DNA of 64,000 nt from Rhodocyclaceae bacterium (GTDB lineage Bacteria > Pseudomonadota > Gammaproteobacteria > Burkholderiales > Rhodocyclaceae): the NCBI GenBank assembly GCA_026415155.1, contig JAOAHQ010000025.1, forward strand, positions 58,029 to 122,028, in the 5' to 3' direction. Below, in pieces: positions 1 through 11,073 of this stretch (its first letter is position 1; each line of letters begins with the position of its first letter). The position numbers and the translations under genes were made by a program. The notes under the pieces were generated by a model, which saw nothing but the letters and a program-made list of their open reading frames with translations, did not search any database and had not been told where the DNA came from.

Positions 1-1
1 G

Positions 2-211
2 CCGCTCGTCGCCTTCGATGCGGCAGGCTTCCGGCTCGGCTATGGCGGCGGCTTCTTCGACCGCACGCTCGCAGCCTGCACGCCGCGCCCTTTTTCGATC
101 GGTGTTGGCTTCGAACTCGCGCGCGTCGCCACGATCGCGCCGGGCCCCCACGACGTGCCGCTTGATGCCATCGTCACCGAGCGCGGCCTCATGCGATTCA
201 AAGACGGCTGA
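2..211 (+). CDS. 5-formyltetrahydrofolate cyclo-ligase, C-terminal fragment
   Basis: The window opens inside this gene. Frame 2 reads 69 residues to a TGA and contains FRLGYGGGFFDRTL, the glycine-rich signature near the C-terminus of 5-formyl-THF cyclo-ligases (ATP-dependent conversion of 5-formyl-THF to 5,10-methenyl-THF). The tail with DVPLDAIVTERG also fits the family. The start lies outside the window. Its last 14 bases overlap the convergent PatB-like gene. It is too short on the visible side to appear as its own line in the ORF track. The family call is firm although only the end is visible. Confidence 0.9.
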   Translation, partial: PLVAFDAAGFRLGYGGGFFDRTLAACTPRPFSIGVGFELARVATIAPGPHDVPLDAIVTERGLMRFKDG

Positions 212-1314
212 TTGCCGCCGCGAGGCGCGCGAGCGCCTCGTCGAGCAATTCCCGCCGCGTGCCGAAATTGAGCCGCACGAATTGCGCAAAGGCCTGACCC
301 GGGCCGAAGGCGGCGCCATCGGCAAGCCCCACCCCCGCGGCTTCGAAAAACGCCGCCGGATGCTCGAGGCCCAGATCGCGGCAATCGATCCAGGCCAGAA
401 ACGAGGCCTCGACGCGCGTCGTGAAAAGACCCGGCAGCGCATTGACCGCTTCTTCGACGCGCAAGGCATGATGGCGCAAGGTCTCGATGAGTTGGGCGCG
501 CCAGGCGCCCCCTTCGCGTAGGGCCGCTTCGCAGGCCACGAGCCCCAGCACGTTGGGCTCGGGCACCCTGCCCGCGAGCGCCGCGACGAAGGCTTGACGC
601 AAGGCGGCCTCGGGAATGATGGCATAAGCACAGGATAGGCCCGCCAGGTTGAAGGTCTTCGAAGGCGCCATCAATGTGATCGTGCGGCGTGCGATTTCCG
701 GGGCGAGCGTCGCGAAAGGCCGGTGGCGGCCGGTGAGCGTCAGATCGCAGTGGATTTCGTCCGAACAGACGATGAGATCGTGTTTTTCGGCCAAGGCGGC
801 GAGCTGCCAGAGCTCGTCCTCGCGCCAGGCGCGGCCGACCGGATTGTGCGGATGGCAAAGCAAAAATAGCCGCGCGCCGCGCATCAAGGCATCGGCGGCG
901 GCGAAATCCCAGCCCCAGCCGGCCTCATCGCGCACGAGCGGCAGGGTGCGCAAGACTCGGCGCTCGCGGCACGGCGCCTTGAGGAAGGGCGGATAAACGG
1001 GCGTGGCCGTCACGACCTCGCCTTCGATGGCGCGGCAGGCGGCGTAGAGGGCCGGCACGAGGCCGGGCAGCCAGACGAGCCAGTCGGGCTCGATCGCCCA
1101 GCCGTATTCGCGTGCGCAGTAGGTGACGAGCGCCTCGATGAGCGCATCGGTGGGCTCGCCATAGCCGAACAGGCCATTCGCGATGCGCGCCTCCAAGGCC
1201 GCGATGACCGCCGGCGGTGCGGGGAAATCCAGATCCGCGAGCCACAGCGGGATCACGTCGCGGCCCGCATAGCGGCGCCAGCGCACCGAATCGGCGGGAG
1301 GCACGAAAGACGCT

Positions 1315-2820
<1,506 letters not shown>

Positions 2821-2919
2821 GGTTAGGCCTGAGGTTTTTGCAAGCGGTGAAGCGTAGCATGAGGCGGGCGCGGCGGCCCATCGGTTAGAATTTGCCGCTT
2901 TGCAGCAACGCTACCCTCC

Positions 2920-5900
2920 ATGACGGCTCGCCTGCGGGAAATCCCCTACAACACCACCTCGTTCTCCGACCGCGAGATCGTCATCCGCCTGCTCGGGCGC
3001 GAGATGTGGGCGGTGCTCGACCGGTTGAGAAGCCAGCGCGTCACCGGCCGCTCGGCGCGCATGCTCTATGAAGTGCTCGGCGACATCTGGGTGGTGCGCA
3101 GAAATCCCTACCTCGAGGACGACCTGCTCGCCAGCCGTGAGCGGCGCAGGGCGCTCATCGGGGCGCTTAAGCATCGGCTTGCCGAGATCGAGAAGCGCCG
3201 CCAGGGCAATGCCGACGTCGCACGGCTGTTGGCCGCCGCCCATCAGGCAGTGGCGGATTTCGAGCGCTGGTTCGACGAGACGGCCGCGCTGCGCAAGCTG
3301 GTGCGGGAACGCTTATCGCGCCATACGCGGCGCGACAACATCTGCTTCGACGGCCTCTCGCGCGTCGCCCACGTGACGGATGCCACCGACTGGCGCGTTG
3401 AATACCCCTTCGTCGTGCTCACGCCCGATCGCGAGGCCGAGATCGCCCCCTTGGTGCGCGAGTGCATCGCGCTCGGGCTCACCATCATCCCGCGCGGCGG
3501 CGGCACCGGCTATACGGGAGGCGCCGTGCCGCTCGATGCCAAGTCGGCCGTCATCAATACCGAAAAGCTCATCGACCTGGGGCCAATCGAGCAGCGCGTG
3601 CTGCCGGGCTTGAGCAAGCCCGTGGCGACGATCCGCACCGGCGCTGGGGTGGTGACGCGCCGCGTCATGGAGCGCGCCGAAGAGGCTGGTCTCGTCTTCG
3701 CCTGCGACCCGACCTCGGCCGATGCTTCGACGATCGGCGGCAACATCGCGATGAACGCCGGCGGCAAGAAGGCCGTGCTGTGGGGCACGGCGCTCGACAA
3801 CCTCGCCGCCTGGACGATGGTGACGCCCGCGGGCGAATGGCTCGAAGTCGAGCGCATCGGCCACAACCTCGGCAAGATCCACGAGCAGGAGACCGCGACA
3901 TTCCAGCTCAAATACCGCAGCGACGACGGGCGCGTCCTACGCGAGGAATTTCTTTCCATTCCCGGCGCCACCTTCCGCAAGGCCGGGCTCGGCAAGGACG
4001 TCACCGACAAGTTCTTGGCCGGCCTGCCCGGCGTGCAAAAGGAGGGCACCGACGGCATCATCACCTCGGCGGTCTGGATCCTCCACAAGATGCCGCCCGT
4101 GACGCGCACCGTCTGCCTCGAATTCTTTGGCCAGGTGCGGGAGGCCGTGCCGGCCATCGTCGAGATCACCGATTACTTCAAGCCGGGCGGAGCGGGGCGC
4201 GCCGCCGGCGTGCAACTGGCCGGCCTCGAGCACCTCGACGAACGCTACGTCAAGGCGGTCGGCTATGCGACGAAGGCCAAGCGCCACGGCCGGCCAAAGA
4301 TGGTGCTGATCGGCGACTTGGTCGGCGAAGACGAGACGGCCGTGATGCGCGCGGCTGCCGAGGTGGTCAGGATGGCCAATGCCCGCGGCGGCGAAGGCTT
4401 CATCGCCGCAAGCCTCGAAGCGCGCAAGAAGTTCTGGCTCGACCGCGCCCGCACGGCGGCGATCGCGCGCCATACCAACGCCTTCAAGCTCAACGAGGAC
4501 GTCGTGATCCCGCTGCCACGCATGGGCGATTATTGCGATGGCATCGAGCGCATCAACATCGAGCTCTCCCTCCAGAACAAGCTCGAACTCTGCGATGCGC
4601 TCACTGCCTTCTTGCAAGGCGATCTGCCCTTGCACGCGGGCGACAGCGGGCTTGACAAGGTTGAGCTCATCGGCGATCGGCGCGATGCGGCGCTCGCCGT
4701 CATCGCCGAGGTGCGCGCGCGCTGGCAAAACCTCTACGACAATCTCGATGCGGCCTGGCCGCCGCCCGCGGTGCCCGTGCCGCCGCGCCACTGGCATCCG
4801 CTGCCCATGCCGCCGCGCCTGATACCCGTCCGCCGCTGGCATCCGGTGCCGGCCACGGTGTTTGACAAGCTGCAGGATCATTCCGTACGCGTGTCGTGGA
4901 AAGCGGAGTTGAAACCCCTGCTCGAAGAAATCTTCGCTGGCGCGGCCTACCGGCCGATCCTCGAGCGTATCGCGGCGATCCACCGCGAGGTCTTGAGGGG
5001 CCGCGTCTTCGTCGCGCTGCACATGCACGCCGGCGATGGCAACGTGCATACCAACATCCCGGTCAATTCCGACAATTACGCGATGCTCCAGACGGCCAAC
5101 CAGACCGTCGTGCGCATCATGGCGCTCGCTAGGAGCTTAGGCGGCGTGATCTCCGGCGAGCATGGCATCGGCATCACCAAGCTCGAATTCTTAAGTGAGG
5201 CAGAGATCGCACCTTTCCGCGCCTACAAGCAGAAGATCGACCCGCAAGGCCGCTTCAACCGCGGCAAGCTGATGCCCGGCGGCGATCTCTCCAATGCCTA
5301 TACGCCTTCGTTCGCGCTCTTGGGCATCGAGTCGCTGATCATGGAGCAGTCCGACATCGGCACGCTCGCCGAGATGGTCAAGAACTGCCTGCGCTGCGGC
5401 AAGTGCAAGCCGGTCTGCTCGACCCATGTGCCGCGCGCCAACCTGCTCTATTCGCCTCGCAACAAGATCCTCGGCGTGGGGCTGCTCATCGAGGCCTTCC
5501 TCTATGAAGAGCAGACGCGGCGCGGCATCTCGCTCAAGCACTTCGAGGAATTCGGCGACATTGGCGACCATTGCACGGTCTGCCACAAGTGCGTGAAGCC
5601 CTGCCCCGTCGACATCGACTTCGGCGACGTCTCGATCGCAATGCGCAATTTCCTGCGCCGGCAAGGCAAGCAGAAGATGGCGCCCGGCACTTGGCTCGCG
5701 ATGAAATTCCTCACCGCCACCGATGCGGCAACGATCAAGGCGATGAAGGCCGGCATGATCGATCTCGGCTACCGCGCGCAGCGCTTGGGCCATGCGCTCG
5801 CCAAGGCGCTCGGCCTCACGCAGGAGACGGTGCGCCATCCGCCGGCCTCGCTCGGCAAGCCGCGCTTGCAGGCCCAGGTGATCCACTTCCTCAACAAGCC

Positions 5901-6801
5901 CTTGCCGGCCAACGTGCCGCGCCGCACGGCGCGCGCGCTGCTTGATCTCGAGGATGCGACGGTGATTCCCGTGATCCGCGATCCGCGCCGTGCCCCGGAG
6001 GAGTCCGAGGCCGTCTTCTATTTCCCCGGCTGCGGTTCGGAGCGGCTCTTCTCACAGGTGGGGCTCGCCACCCAGGCGATGCTCTGGCATGTCGGCGCCA
6101 CGACGGTGCTGCCACCCGGTTATCTGTGCTGCGGCTATCCGCAGACCTCGGCCGGCGACGCAACTCGCGGCCAGGCGATTACGACGCAAAACCGCGTGCT
6201 CTTCCACCGCGTCGCCAATACGCTCAACTACCTCGACATCAAGACGGTGATCGTCTCCTGCGGCACCTGCCTCGACCAGCTCGAGCACTATGAATTCGAG
6301 CGCATCTTCCCGGGCTGCCGCCTGCTCGACATCCACGAATATTTGATGGAAAAAGGCGTCAAGCTCGCTGGCCTGCAGGGCGCGCAGTATCTTTATCACG
6401 ATCCCTGCCACACGCCGATGAAGCAGCACGCGCCGCTCAAGGTAGCGAAGGCCTTGCTGGGCAAAGAGATCATGCTCTCCGAGCGCTGCTGCGGCGAATC
6501 CGGCACGCTCGCGGTGACGCGCCCCGATGTGGCGACCCAGGTGCGCTTCAGAAAGCAGCAGGAAATCGAGGCCAACCTCGCCAAACTCGGCGCTGGCCAG
6601 ACGGCGACTCATCCAGCTCCCGTGCGCCTGTTGACGAGCTGCCCGTCCTGCCTGCAAGGCTTGTCGCGTTACCGCGAGGATGTGGCGGTCGAGGCCGATT
6701 ACCTCGTCGTCGAGCTCGCGCGCCACCTCTTGGGCCCCGACTGGCTTGCGCGTTACCTCGCCGCCGCCCACGCAGGCGGCATCGAGCGCGTGCTGTTGTA
6801 A
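2920..6801 (+). CDS. DUF3683 / FAD-linked oxidase / 2x[4Fe-4S] / CCG-domain giant oxidoreductase
   Basis: A 1293-aa fused flavoprotein. The order is a DUF3683 N-terminus ([19 protein letters not shown]), an FAD-binding PCMH domain from about residue 165 ([17 protein letters not shown]), a FAD-oxidase C domain with [14 protein letters not shown], a two-cluster ferredoxin region at about 823-895 (CLRCGKC and CTVCHKC), and two CCG heterodisulfide-reductase-like repeats (CCGYPQ near 1068, CCGESG near 1189). This amounts to GlcD/Dld, GlcF and GlpC-like parts in one chain, so a 2-hydroxyacid (D-lactate or glycolate type) dehydrogenase feeding quinones is likely; the substrate is not visible. A proline-rich HWHP segment near residue 620 looks like a lineage-specific insert. 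A 23-bp dispersed element lies near the C-terminus. Confidence 0.9.
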   Translation: MTARLREIPYNTTSFSDREIVIRLLGREMWAVLDRLRSQRVTGRSARMLYEVLGDIWVVRRNPYLEDDLLASRERRRALIGALKHRLAEIEKRRQGNADVARLLAAAHQAVADFERWFDETAALRKLVRERLSRHTRRDNICFDGLSRVAHVTDATDWRVEYPFVVLTPDREAEIAPLVRECIALGLTIIPRGGGTGYTGGAVPLDAKSAVINTEKLIDLGPIEQRVLPGLSKPVATIRTGAGVVTRRVMERAEEAGLVFACDPTSADASTIGGNIAMNAGGKKAVLWGTALDNLAAWTMVTPAGEWLEVERIGHNLGKIHEQETATFQLKYRSDDGRVLREEFLSIPGATFRKAGLGKDVTDKFLAGLPGVQKEGTDGIITSAVWILHKMPPVTRTVCLEFFGQVREAVPAIVEITDYFKPGGAGRAAGVQLAGLEHLDERYVKAVGYATKAKRHGRPKMVLIGDLVGEDETAVMRAAAEVVRMANARGGEGFIAASLEARKKFWLDRARTAAIARHTNAFKLNEDVVIPLPRMGDYCDGIERINIELSLQNKLELCDALTAFLQGDLPLHAGDSGLDKVELIGDRRDAALAVIAEVRARWQNLYDNLDAAWPPPAVPVPPRHWHPLPMPPRLIPVRRWHPVPATVFDKLQDHSVRVSWKAELKPLLEEIFAGAAYRPILERIAAIHREVLRGRVFVALHMHAGDGNVHTNIPVNSDNYAMLQTANQTVVRIMALARSLGGVISGEHGIGITKLEFLSEAEIAPFRAYKQKIDPQGRFNRGKLMPGGDLSNAYTPSFALLGIESLIMEQSDIGTLAEMVKNCLRCGKCKPVCSTHVPRANLLYSPRNKILGVGLLIEAFLYEEQTRRGISLKHFEEFGDIGDHCTVCHKCVKPCPVDIDFGDVSIAMRNFLRRQGKQKMAPGTWLAMKFLTATDAATIKAMKAGMIDLGYRAQRLGHALAKALGLTQETVRHPPASLGKPRLQAQVIHFLNKPLPANVPRRTARALLDLEDATVIPVIRDPRRAPEESEAVFYFPGCGSERLFSQVGLATQAMLWHVGATTVLPPGYLCCGYPQTSAGDATRGQAITTQNRVLFHRVANTLNYLDIKTVIVSCGTCLDQLEHYEFERIFPGCRLLDIHEYLMEKGVKLAGLQGAQYLYHDPCHTPMKQHAPLKVAKALLGKEIMLSERCCGESGTLAVTRPDVATQVRFRKQQEIEANLAKLGAGQTATHPAPVRLLTSCPSCLQGLSRYREDVAVEADYLVVELARHLLGPDWLARYLAAAHAGGIERVLL
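6583..6605 (-). repeat. 23-bp dispersed element, copy 1
   Basis: This minus-oriented copy lies inside the giant oxidoreductase gene. It is read in reverse as LGAGQTA, in a linker just before the conserved [11 protein letters not shown]. It ends in GAGTTT rather than GACTTT. Confidence 0.75.
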
Positions 6802-6814
6802 GCGAGAATTTGCC

Positions 6815-7234
6815 ATGCGCCAGGCACATCAGATCTTGACCCTCGCCACCCGCGGCCGCGGCCTCGTCGAATTTACCCGTGAAGCGCGCGATTTCGTCGC
6901 CGCCACGGGGATGCGCGATGGCCTCTTGACCGTCTTCTGCCGCCATACCTCGGCCTCGCTGCTCATCCAGGAAAACGCCGACCCGGACGTGCGCCACGAC
7001 CTCGAGACCTTCTTCGCCCGCCTCGTGCCCGATGGCGATCCCGCTTGGCGGCATGCCAGCGAAGGGCCGGACGACATGTCGGCGCATCTGCGCACAGCGC
7101 TCACGCACAGCTCGCTCGGCATCCCGCTCATCGCGGGGCAGCTGGCGCTCGGCACCTGGCAGGGGCTCTATCTCTGGGAGCATCGCACGCGGCCGCATCG
7201 CCGCGAGGTGGTGCTGCACCTCATCGGCGATTGA
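6815..7234 (+). CDS. YjbQ family (UPF0047) protein
   Basis: This 139-aa protein matches the single-domain YjbQ/UPF0047 family from end to end. Landmarks are FCRHTSASLLIQENADP, the ALTHSSLGIPL stretch and the closing GTWQGLYLWEHRTRPHRREV. Members have weak thiamine-phosphate synthase activity in vitro, but their physiological role is unsettled. The ATG at 6815 is chosen because the ORF-track start at 6680 lies within the upstream gene and the family begins here. It follows the oxidoreductase by 13 bp and is probably co-transcribed. Confidence 0.92.
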   Translation: MRQAHQILTLATRGRGLVEFTREARDFVAATGMRDGLLTVFCRHTSASLLIQENADPDVRHDLETFFARLVPDGDPAWRHASEGPDDMSAHLRTALTHSSLGIPLIAGQLALGTWQGLYLWEHRTRPHRREVVLHLIGD

Positions 7235-7270
7235 TCCAAGCCAAGGCCGGCCGTCGTGTCAGCGCCGAGA

Positions 7271-8473
7271 ATGCGGCGCATGAGACTCTTCTGGCTCATG
7301 GCGCTGTTCGCCCTGCCGGGATGGGCGGGTGAGCCGCTGCAACCCTTGATCGATGCGACGTCGCCCGGCGGCGTGCTGCAGCTGGCAGCCGGCGACTATG
7401 CCGGCCCGGCACGCGTCACCAAGCCCATCGTCATCGACGGCGGCGGGCGCGCGCGCCTTGTCGGCACGGGACGCGGCACGGTGCTCGCGCTGGAGACGAA
7501 TGGCGCGACAGTGAAGGGCCTCGTCATCCTCAACGGCGGCGAGTCGCACGATGGCATGGATGCCGGCCTGCTCGTCACCGGCAATGACAATACCATTGAA
7601 GGCAACACCATCGCCGAGGTGCTGTTTGGCATCCACGTCAAGGGCGGCAACCGCAACCGCATTACCGGCAACCGCGTTGTCGGTCGCGCGCTGCCGCTCG
7701 GTCAGCGCGGCGACGCGCTGAGGGTCTGGAACGGTCGTGACAATCTCATCGCGGCCAACCACATTCTGCGCGCCCGCGATCTCACCTTCATGAACGCGCC
7801 CGACAACCGCGTGATCGGCAACTATTTCTCCGATGGCCGCTATGGCCTGCACGTCATCTTCTCGCCGCGCCTATTGATCACCGACAACACGATCGAAGCC
7901 ACCGGCACTGGCATCGTTGCGATGTATTCGCCACGGCTGACAGTGCGCGGCAACCGCATCCGCCACGTGCTGGCCGGCGGCGGCGCCGGACTCGTCTTCA
8001 AGGACAGCGGCGGCGCGCTCGTCGAGCATAACGAGCTCGTCCATTGCGCCGTCGGCCTCTTGGCGGATGCGCCACTCAACGCGGAATTGGCGCTGACCAT
8101 TCGCGCCAACCGCTTCGCCCACAATTTCATCGGCTTGTCCTTCTATGGCGAGCAAGGCGGCCACAAGATCCTCGCCAATCGTTTCGAGGACAACCTCACG
8201 CAGGTCTTCGTCAGCGCGCCAGGAGTGGGCGAGGCGAATGTCTGGGAAGGCAACTACTGGAGCGACTATCAGGGCTTCGACCGCGACGCCGATGGCGTCG
8301 GCGATACACCCCACGAGGTCTGGCTCTACACCGATCGTCTCTGGCTGGAGCTGCCGAAGGCGAAGTTTTTCACCAATGCGCCGGCGCTCGAGCTGCTTGA
8401 TTTCCTCGAACGCCTGGCACCGTTTTCCCAGCCCTCGCGCATCCTGCGCGATCCGAAACCGCGAATGCGCTAA
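7271..8473 (+). CDS. NosD-like periplasmic parallel beta-helix protein
   Basis: A protein of about 400 aa with a signal peptide (RLFWLMALFALPGWAGEP), followed by repeated pectate-lyase-type turns such as NTIEGNTI, NRITGNRV and NRVIGNYFSDG. These are typical of a right-handed beta-helix. The end, NVWEGNYWSDYQGFDRDADGVGD, is a hallmark of NosD (nitrous oxide reductase maturation). No nosZ, nosR, nosF, nosY or nosL is nearby, so NosD is a similarity call and the function here is open. The track starts at GTG 7256; ATG 7271 or 7280 gives a cleaner signal peptide. Confidence 0.8.
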   Translation: MRRMRLFWLMALFALPGWAGEPLQPLIDATSPGGVLQLAAGDYAGPARVTKPIVIDGGGRARLVGTGRGTVLALETNGATVKGLVILNGGESHDGMDAGLLVTGNDNTIEGNTIAEVLFGIHVKGGNRNRITGNRVVGRALPLGQRGDALRVWNGRDNLIAANHILRARDLTFMNAPDNRVIGNYFSDGRYGLHVIFSPRLLITDNTIEATGTGIVAMYSPRLTVRGNRIRHVLAGGGAGLVFKDSGGALVEHNELVHCAVGLLADAPLNAELALTIRANRFAHNFIGLSFYGEQGGHKILANRFEDNLTQVFVSAPGVGEANVWEGNYWSDYQGFDRDADGVGDTPHEVWLYTDRLWLELPKAKFFTNAPALELLDFLERLAPFSQPSRILRDPKPRMR

Positions 8474-8498
8474 CCTACGTAGTGGAGGTATTTCCAGC

Positions 8499-10280
8499 AT
8501 GTGCGGCATCGCCGGCGAATTGCGCTTCGATGGGACATCGCCCGAGCGAGCGACGCTCGAGCGCATGAGCGCGCGCCTGGCGCGGCGCGGACCCGATGGG
8601 GCGGGCTTCTGGCAAGACGGACCGATCGCACTCGCTCACCGGCGGCTTGCGATCATCGATCTTACTGAGCGCTCGGCGCAGCCGATGGTGGATGCCGCAG
8701 CGGGGCTTGCGCTCGTCTTCAACGGCACGATCTACAACTACCCCGAGCTGCGCGCCGTGCTCCACGAGCGCGGCCATACCTTCTTTTCCGACGGCGATAC
8801 CGAGGTGATCCTACGCGCCTATGCCGAATGGGGCGAGGCCTGCGTCGAGCGCCTTGCCGGCATGTTCGCCTTCGCGCTGTGGGACATGCGCGCGCAGAAG
8901 CTCTTCCTCGCCCGTGATCGCATCGGCATCAAGCCGCTCTATTTCGCGCGCAGCGACAACTGGTTCCGCTTTGCTTCGACGACGCAGGCGCTGCTCGCCA
9001 CCGGCGAGATCGACACCACGCTCGACAAAGAAGCGCTTCACTTCCAATTCATGCTGCATGCCGCCGTGCCGCCGCCCTTTACCGTCTTGCGCGGCATCCG
9101 CAAGCTCGAACAGGGCACGACGCTCACCCTCGATGCCGTCGGCCGCGTCAGCGAGCGGCGCTACTGGTCGCTGCGCGCCACGCGGCCGGCCACGCCGATG
9201 AGCGAGCACCAATGGACGGAGGCGATCCACGCCGCCTTGCGCGAGGCAGTGAAGACGCATCTGGCGATCGCCGACGTCAAGGTCGGCGTGCTGCTCTCGG
9301 GCGGACTCGATTCTTCCCTCCTCGTCGCCTTGCTCGCCGAGGCGGGGGTGACGGATCTCATGACCTTCTCGATCGGCTTCGAGGATCATCCCGAGGAGTG
9401 CGGCCACGAGTTCGAATATTCGGATGCGGTAGCCGATTACTACGGCACGCGCCACCACAAATACCGCATCCCCAATGCCGAGGTGCTCGCGCGCTTACCC
9501 GAGGCGATCGATGCGATGGCCGAGCCGATGGTGAGCCAAGACGCCGTCTCCTTTTATCTGCTCGCCGAGCGCGTGAGCCGCACCGTCAAGGTGGTGCAAA
9601 GCGGCCAAGGGGCGGATGAAATTTTCGCTGGCTATGCCTGGCATGCCAAGATGGCCGCCGAACCGGGCCCCTATCTCGACCGCCTCAAGCGCCACTACTT
9701 CGACCGCGAGCATGCCGAGTTCGCCGAGATGCTCAGCGCGCCTTATCAGACCGAGGACGTCACCGCCGCGCGCGTGGCCGCCAAGCTCAGCGAGCCCTTT
9801 GCCGACGAATTCCTCGACCAGCTCTTGCGCGCCGAGGTGACATTGTTCATCGCCGACGATCCGGTCAAGCGCGTCGATAACATGACGATGGCCTGGGGGC
9901 TCGAGGCGCGCGTGCCCTTCCTCGATCACCACCTCGTCGAACTCGCTGCCCAAATGCCGCCCGAACTGAAGCTTGGCTCGGGCGGCAAGCATGTGTTAAA
10001 GCGCCTCGCGCGCGGCCTCTTGCCCGATGCCGTCATCGACCGGCCCAAGGGCTACTTCCCCATGCCGGCGCTCAAGTTCGTGCGCGGCGAGTTTCTCGAA
10101 TTCATGCGCGCCATTCTCGATTCGCAAGCCTGCCGCGCGCGGGGCCTTTACCAGCGCGCCTATGTCGATAAGCTGCTCGCCGCGCCAGAAAAGCACCTGA
10201 CGCGCATCCAGGGCAGCAAGCTCTGGCATCTCGCGCTGCTGGAATACTGGCTGCAAAAGCATGTCGATGCACGGCGGTAA
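8499..10280 (+). CDS. N-acetylglutaminylglutamine amidotransferase (asparagine synthase family)
   Basis: This 593-aa AsnB-type enzyme has a class II glutaminase domain starting MCGIAGELRFDG (Cys2 nucleophile) and a synthetase domain with the PPi loop LLSGGLDSS. Several stretches (SAQPMVD, VVQSGQGADEIFAGY, EPMVSQDAVSFYLL) match the subfamily that amidates N-acetylglutaminylglutamine, a compatible solute, better than true asparagine synthetase. That subfamily usually sits beside the NAGGN acyl/peptide synthetase, which is absent here. ATG 8499 is chosen over the track start because it gives Cys2 and follows a GGAGG. It lies 25 bp after the NosD-like gene. Confidence 0.85.
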   Translation: MCGIAGELRFDGTSPERATLERMSARLARRGPDGAGFWQDGPIALAHRRLAIIDLTERSAQPMVDAAAGLALVFNGTIYNYPELRAVLHERGHTFFSDGDTEVILRAYAEWGEACVERLAGMFAFALWDMRAQKLFLARDRIGIKPLYFARSDNWFRFASTTQALLATGEIDTTLDKEALHFQFMLHAAVPPPFTVLRGIRKLEQGTTLTLDAVGRVSERRYWSLRATRPATPMSEHQWTEAIHAALREAVKTHLAIADVKVGVLLSGGLDSSLLVALLAEAGVTDLMTFSIGFEDHPEECGHEFEYSDAVADYYGTRHHKYRIPNAEVLARLPEAIDAMAEPMVSQDAVSFYLLAERVSRTVKVVQSGQGADEIFAGYAWHAKMAAEPGPYLDRLKRHYFDREHAEFAEMLSAPYQTEDVTAARVAAKLSEPFADEFLDQLLRAEVTLFIADDPVKRVDNMTMAWGLEARVPFLDHHLVELAAQMPPELKLGSGGKHVLKRLARGLLPDAVIDRPKGYFPMPALKFVRGEFLEFMRAILDSQACRARGLYQRAYVDKLLAAPEKHLTRIQGSKLWHLALLEYWLQKHVDARR

Positions 10281-10342
10281 AGCGCCATCCATCCCTTTCA
10301 GGCGGGCGCCTGGCCTGTTCATGGGGCCGCCAGGGGCCGGCC

Positions 10343-10348
10343 TATAAT
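10343..10348 (+). promoter_or_regulatory. Candidate -10 box of the PD-(D/E)XK gene
   Basis: A perfect TATAAT lies about 42 bp upstream of the ATG at 10391, followed by a short GCCTT/AAGGC hairpin and a GGAGG ribosome site. The -35 (TTCATG at a 19-bp spacing) is poor. This makes the gene its own transcription unit after the amidotransferase gene. Confidence 0.45.
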
Positions 10349-10390
10349 GCCTTCTTCGGAAAGGCAGCGAGCAGGAGCGAAGGAGGAAGC

Positions 10391-11038
10391 ATGGGCGGCC
10401 GCGACGACATTTCCTGGGATGATCTCAAACGCATGCTGGCGGAGCTCGTCGAGCAGAGCAAGGAGACCGACCGGCTCATGAAAGAGAGCATACGGGAGGC
10501 CGATCGGCGCTGGCAAGAGAGCATACGAGAGACCGACCGGCGCATGCGAGAGAGCATGGAGGAGTCCGACCGGCACTTCAATGCGCGTATGCGCCAACTG
10601 GAGCTGCAGTTGGGGCGCCTCGGCAACCGGCTCGGACAGTTCGTGCAGGACATGGTCGAGCCGGCCGTGGTGCGACTGTTTCAGGAACAAGGCATTCCGG
10701 TGCATCACGTCTTTCCGAACGCGACGGCGCGGGATGACGAAGGGCAGGCGATCATGGAAATCGATTTGCTCGTCGTCGATGGCGAGCATGCCGTGGCGGT
10801 CGAATGTAAAAGCCGTCTGACCACAGCCGACGTCGACGAGCATCTCGAACGGCTTGGCCGCTTCAAGGAGGCCTTTCCCCAGTTCGCCGACAAAATCTTG
10901 CACGGCGCGGTGGCGGCGATGGGTGCGCCGCAGGAGGTCGTGCGCTATGCCGACCGCGCCGGGCTCTATGTCCTCGTCCAGGCCGATGACGACGTCGTGC
11001 TCAAGAATCGCCCCGGTTTCGTGCCCAAGAGCTGGTAA
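10391..11038 (+). CDS. Coiled-coil PD-(D/E)XK nuclease-fold protein
   Basis: 215 aa, no assigned function. Residues about 12-75 form a charged coiled coil built from four 11-residue repeats. The C-terminal half has a nuclease-like core, with the acid in EIDLLVVDG and the ECK triad residue pair in AVAVECKS. This arrangement is common in DUF3782-type proteins, which are proposed to be nucleases or structural relatives. It has its own TATAAT and a good GGAGGAAGC ribosome site. There is no toxin-antitoxin or restriction partner beside it. Confidence 0.7.
   Translation: MGGRDDISWDDLKRMLAELVEQSKETDRLMKESIREADRRWQESIRETDRRMRESMEESDRHFNARMRQLELQLGRLGNRLGQFVQDMVEPAVVRLFQEQGIPVHHVFPNATARDDEGQAIMEIDLLVVDGEHAVAVECKSRLTTADVDEHLERLGRFKEAFPQFADKILHGAVAAMGAPQEVVRYADRAGLYVLVQADDDVVLKNRPGFVPKSW
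10448..10579 (+). repeat. Four tandem 33-bp repeats encoding hendecads
   Basis: Residues 20-63 fall into four 11-mers: [33 protein letters not shown] and [11 protein letters not shown]. The second and third copies are nearly identical in DNA, so the array probably grew by recent duplication. Hendecads give straighter coiled coils than heptads. Confidence 0.85.
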
Positions 11039-11073
11039 TCCCCCCGTCCTGTTGCTTTGCGATTTGCTTTGCC

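Noticed and set aside
8145-8498. N-terminal extension of the amidotransferase in the ORF track
   Set aside because: It overlaps the NosD-like gene in another frame; class II amidotransferases need Cys at position 2, given by ATG 8499.
10290-10345. Rho-independent terminator after the amidotransferase gene
   Set aside because: CCTGGC and GCCAGG can pair, but the loop is long and no U-tract follows.
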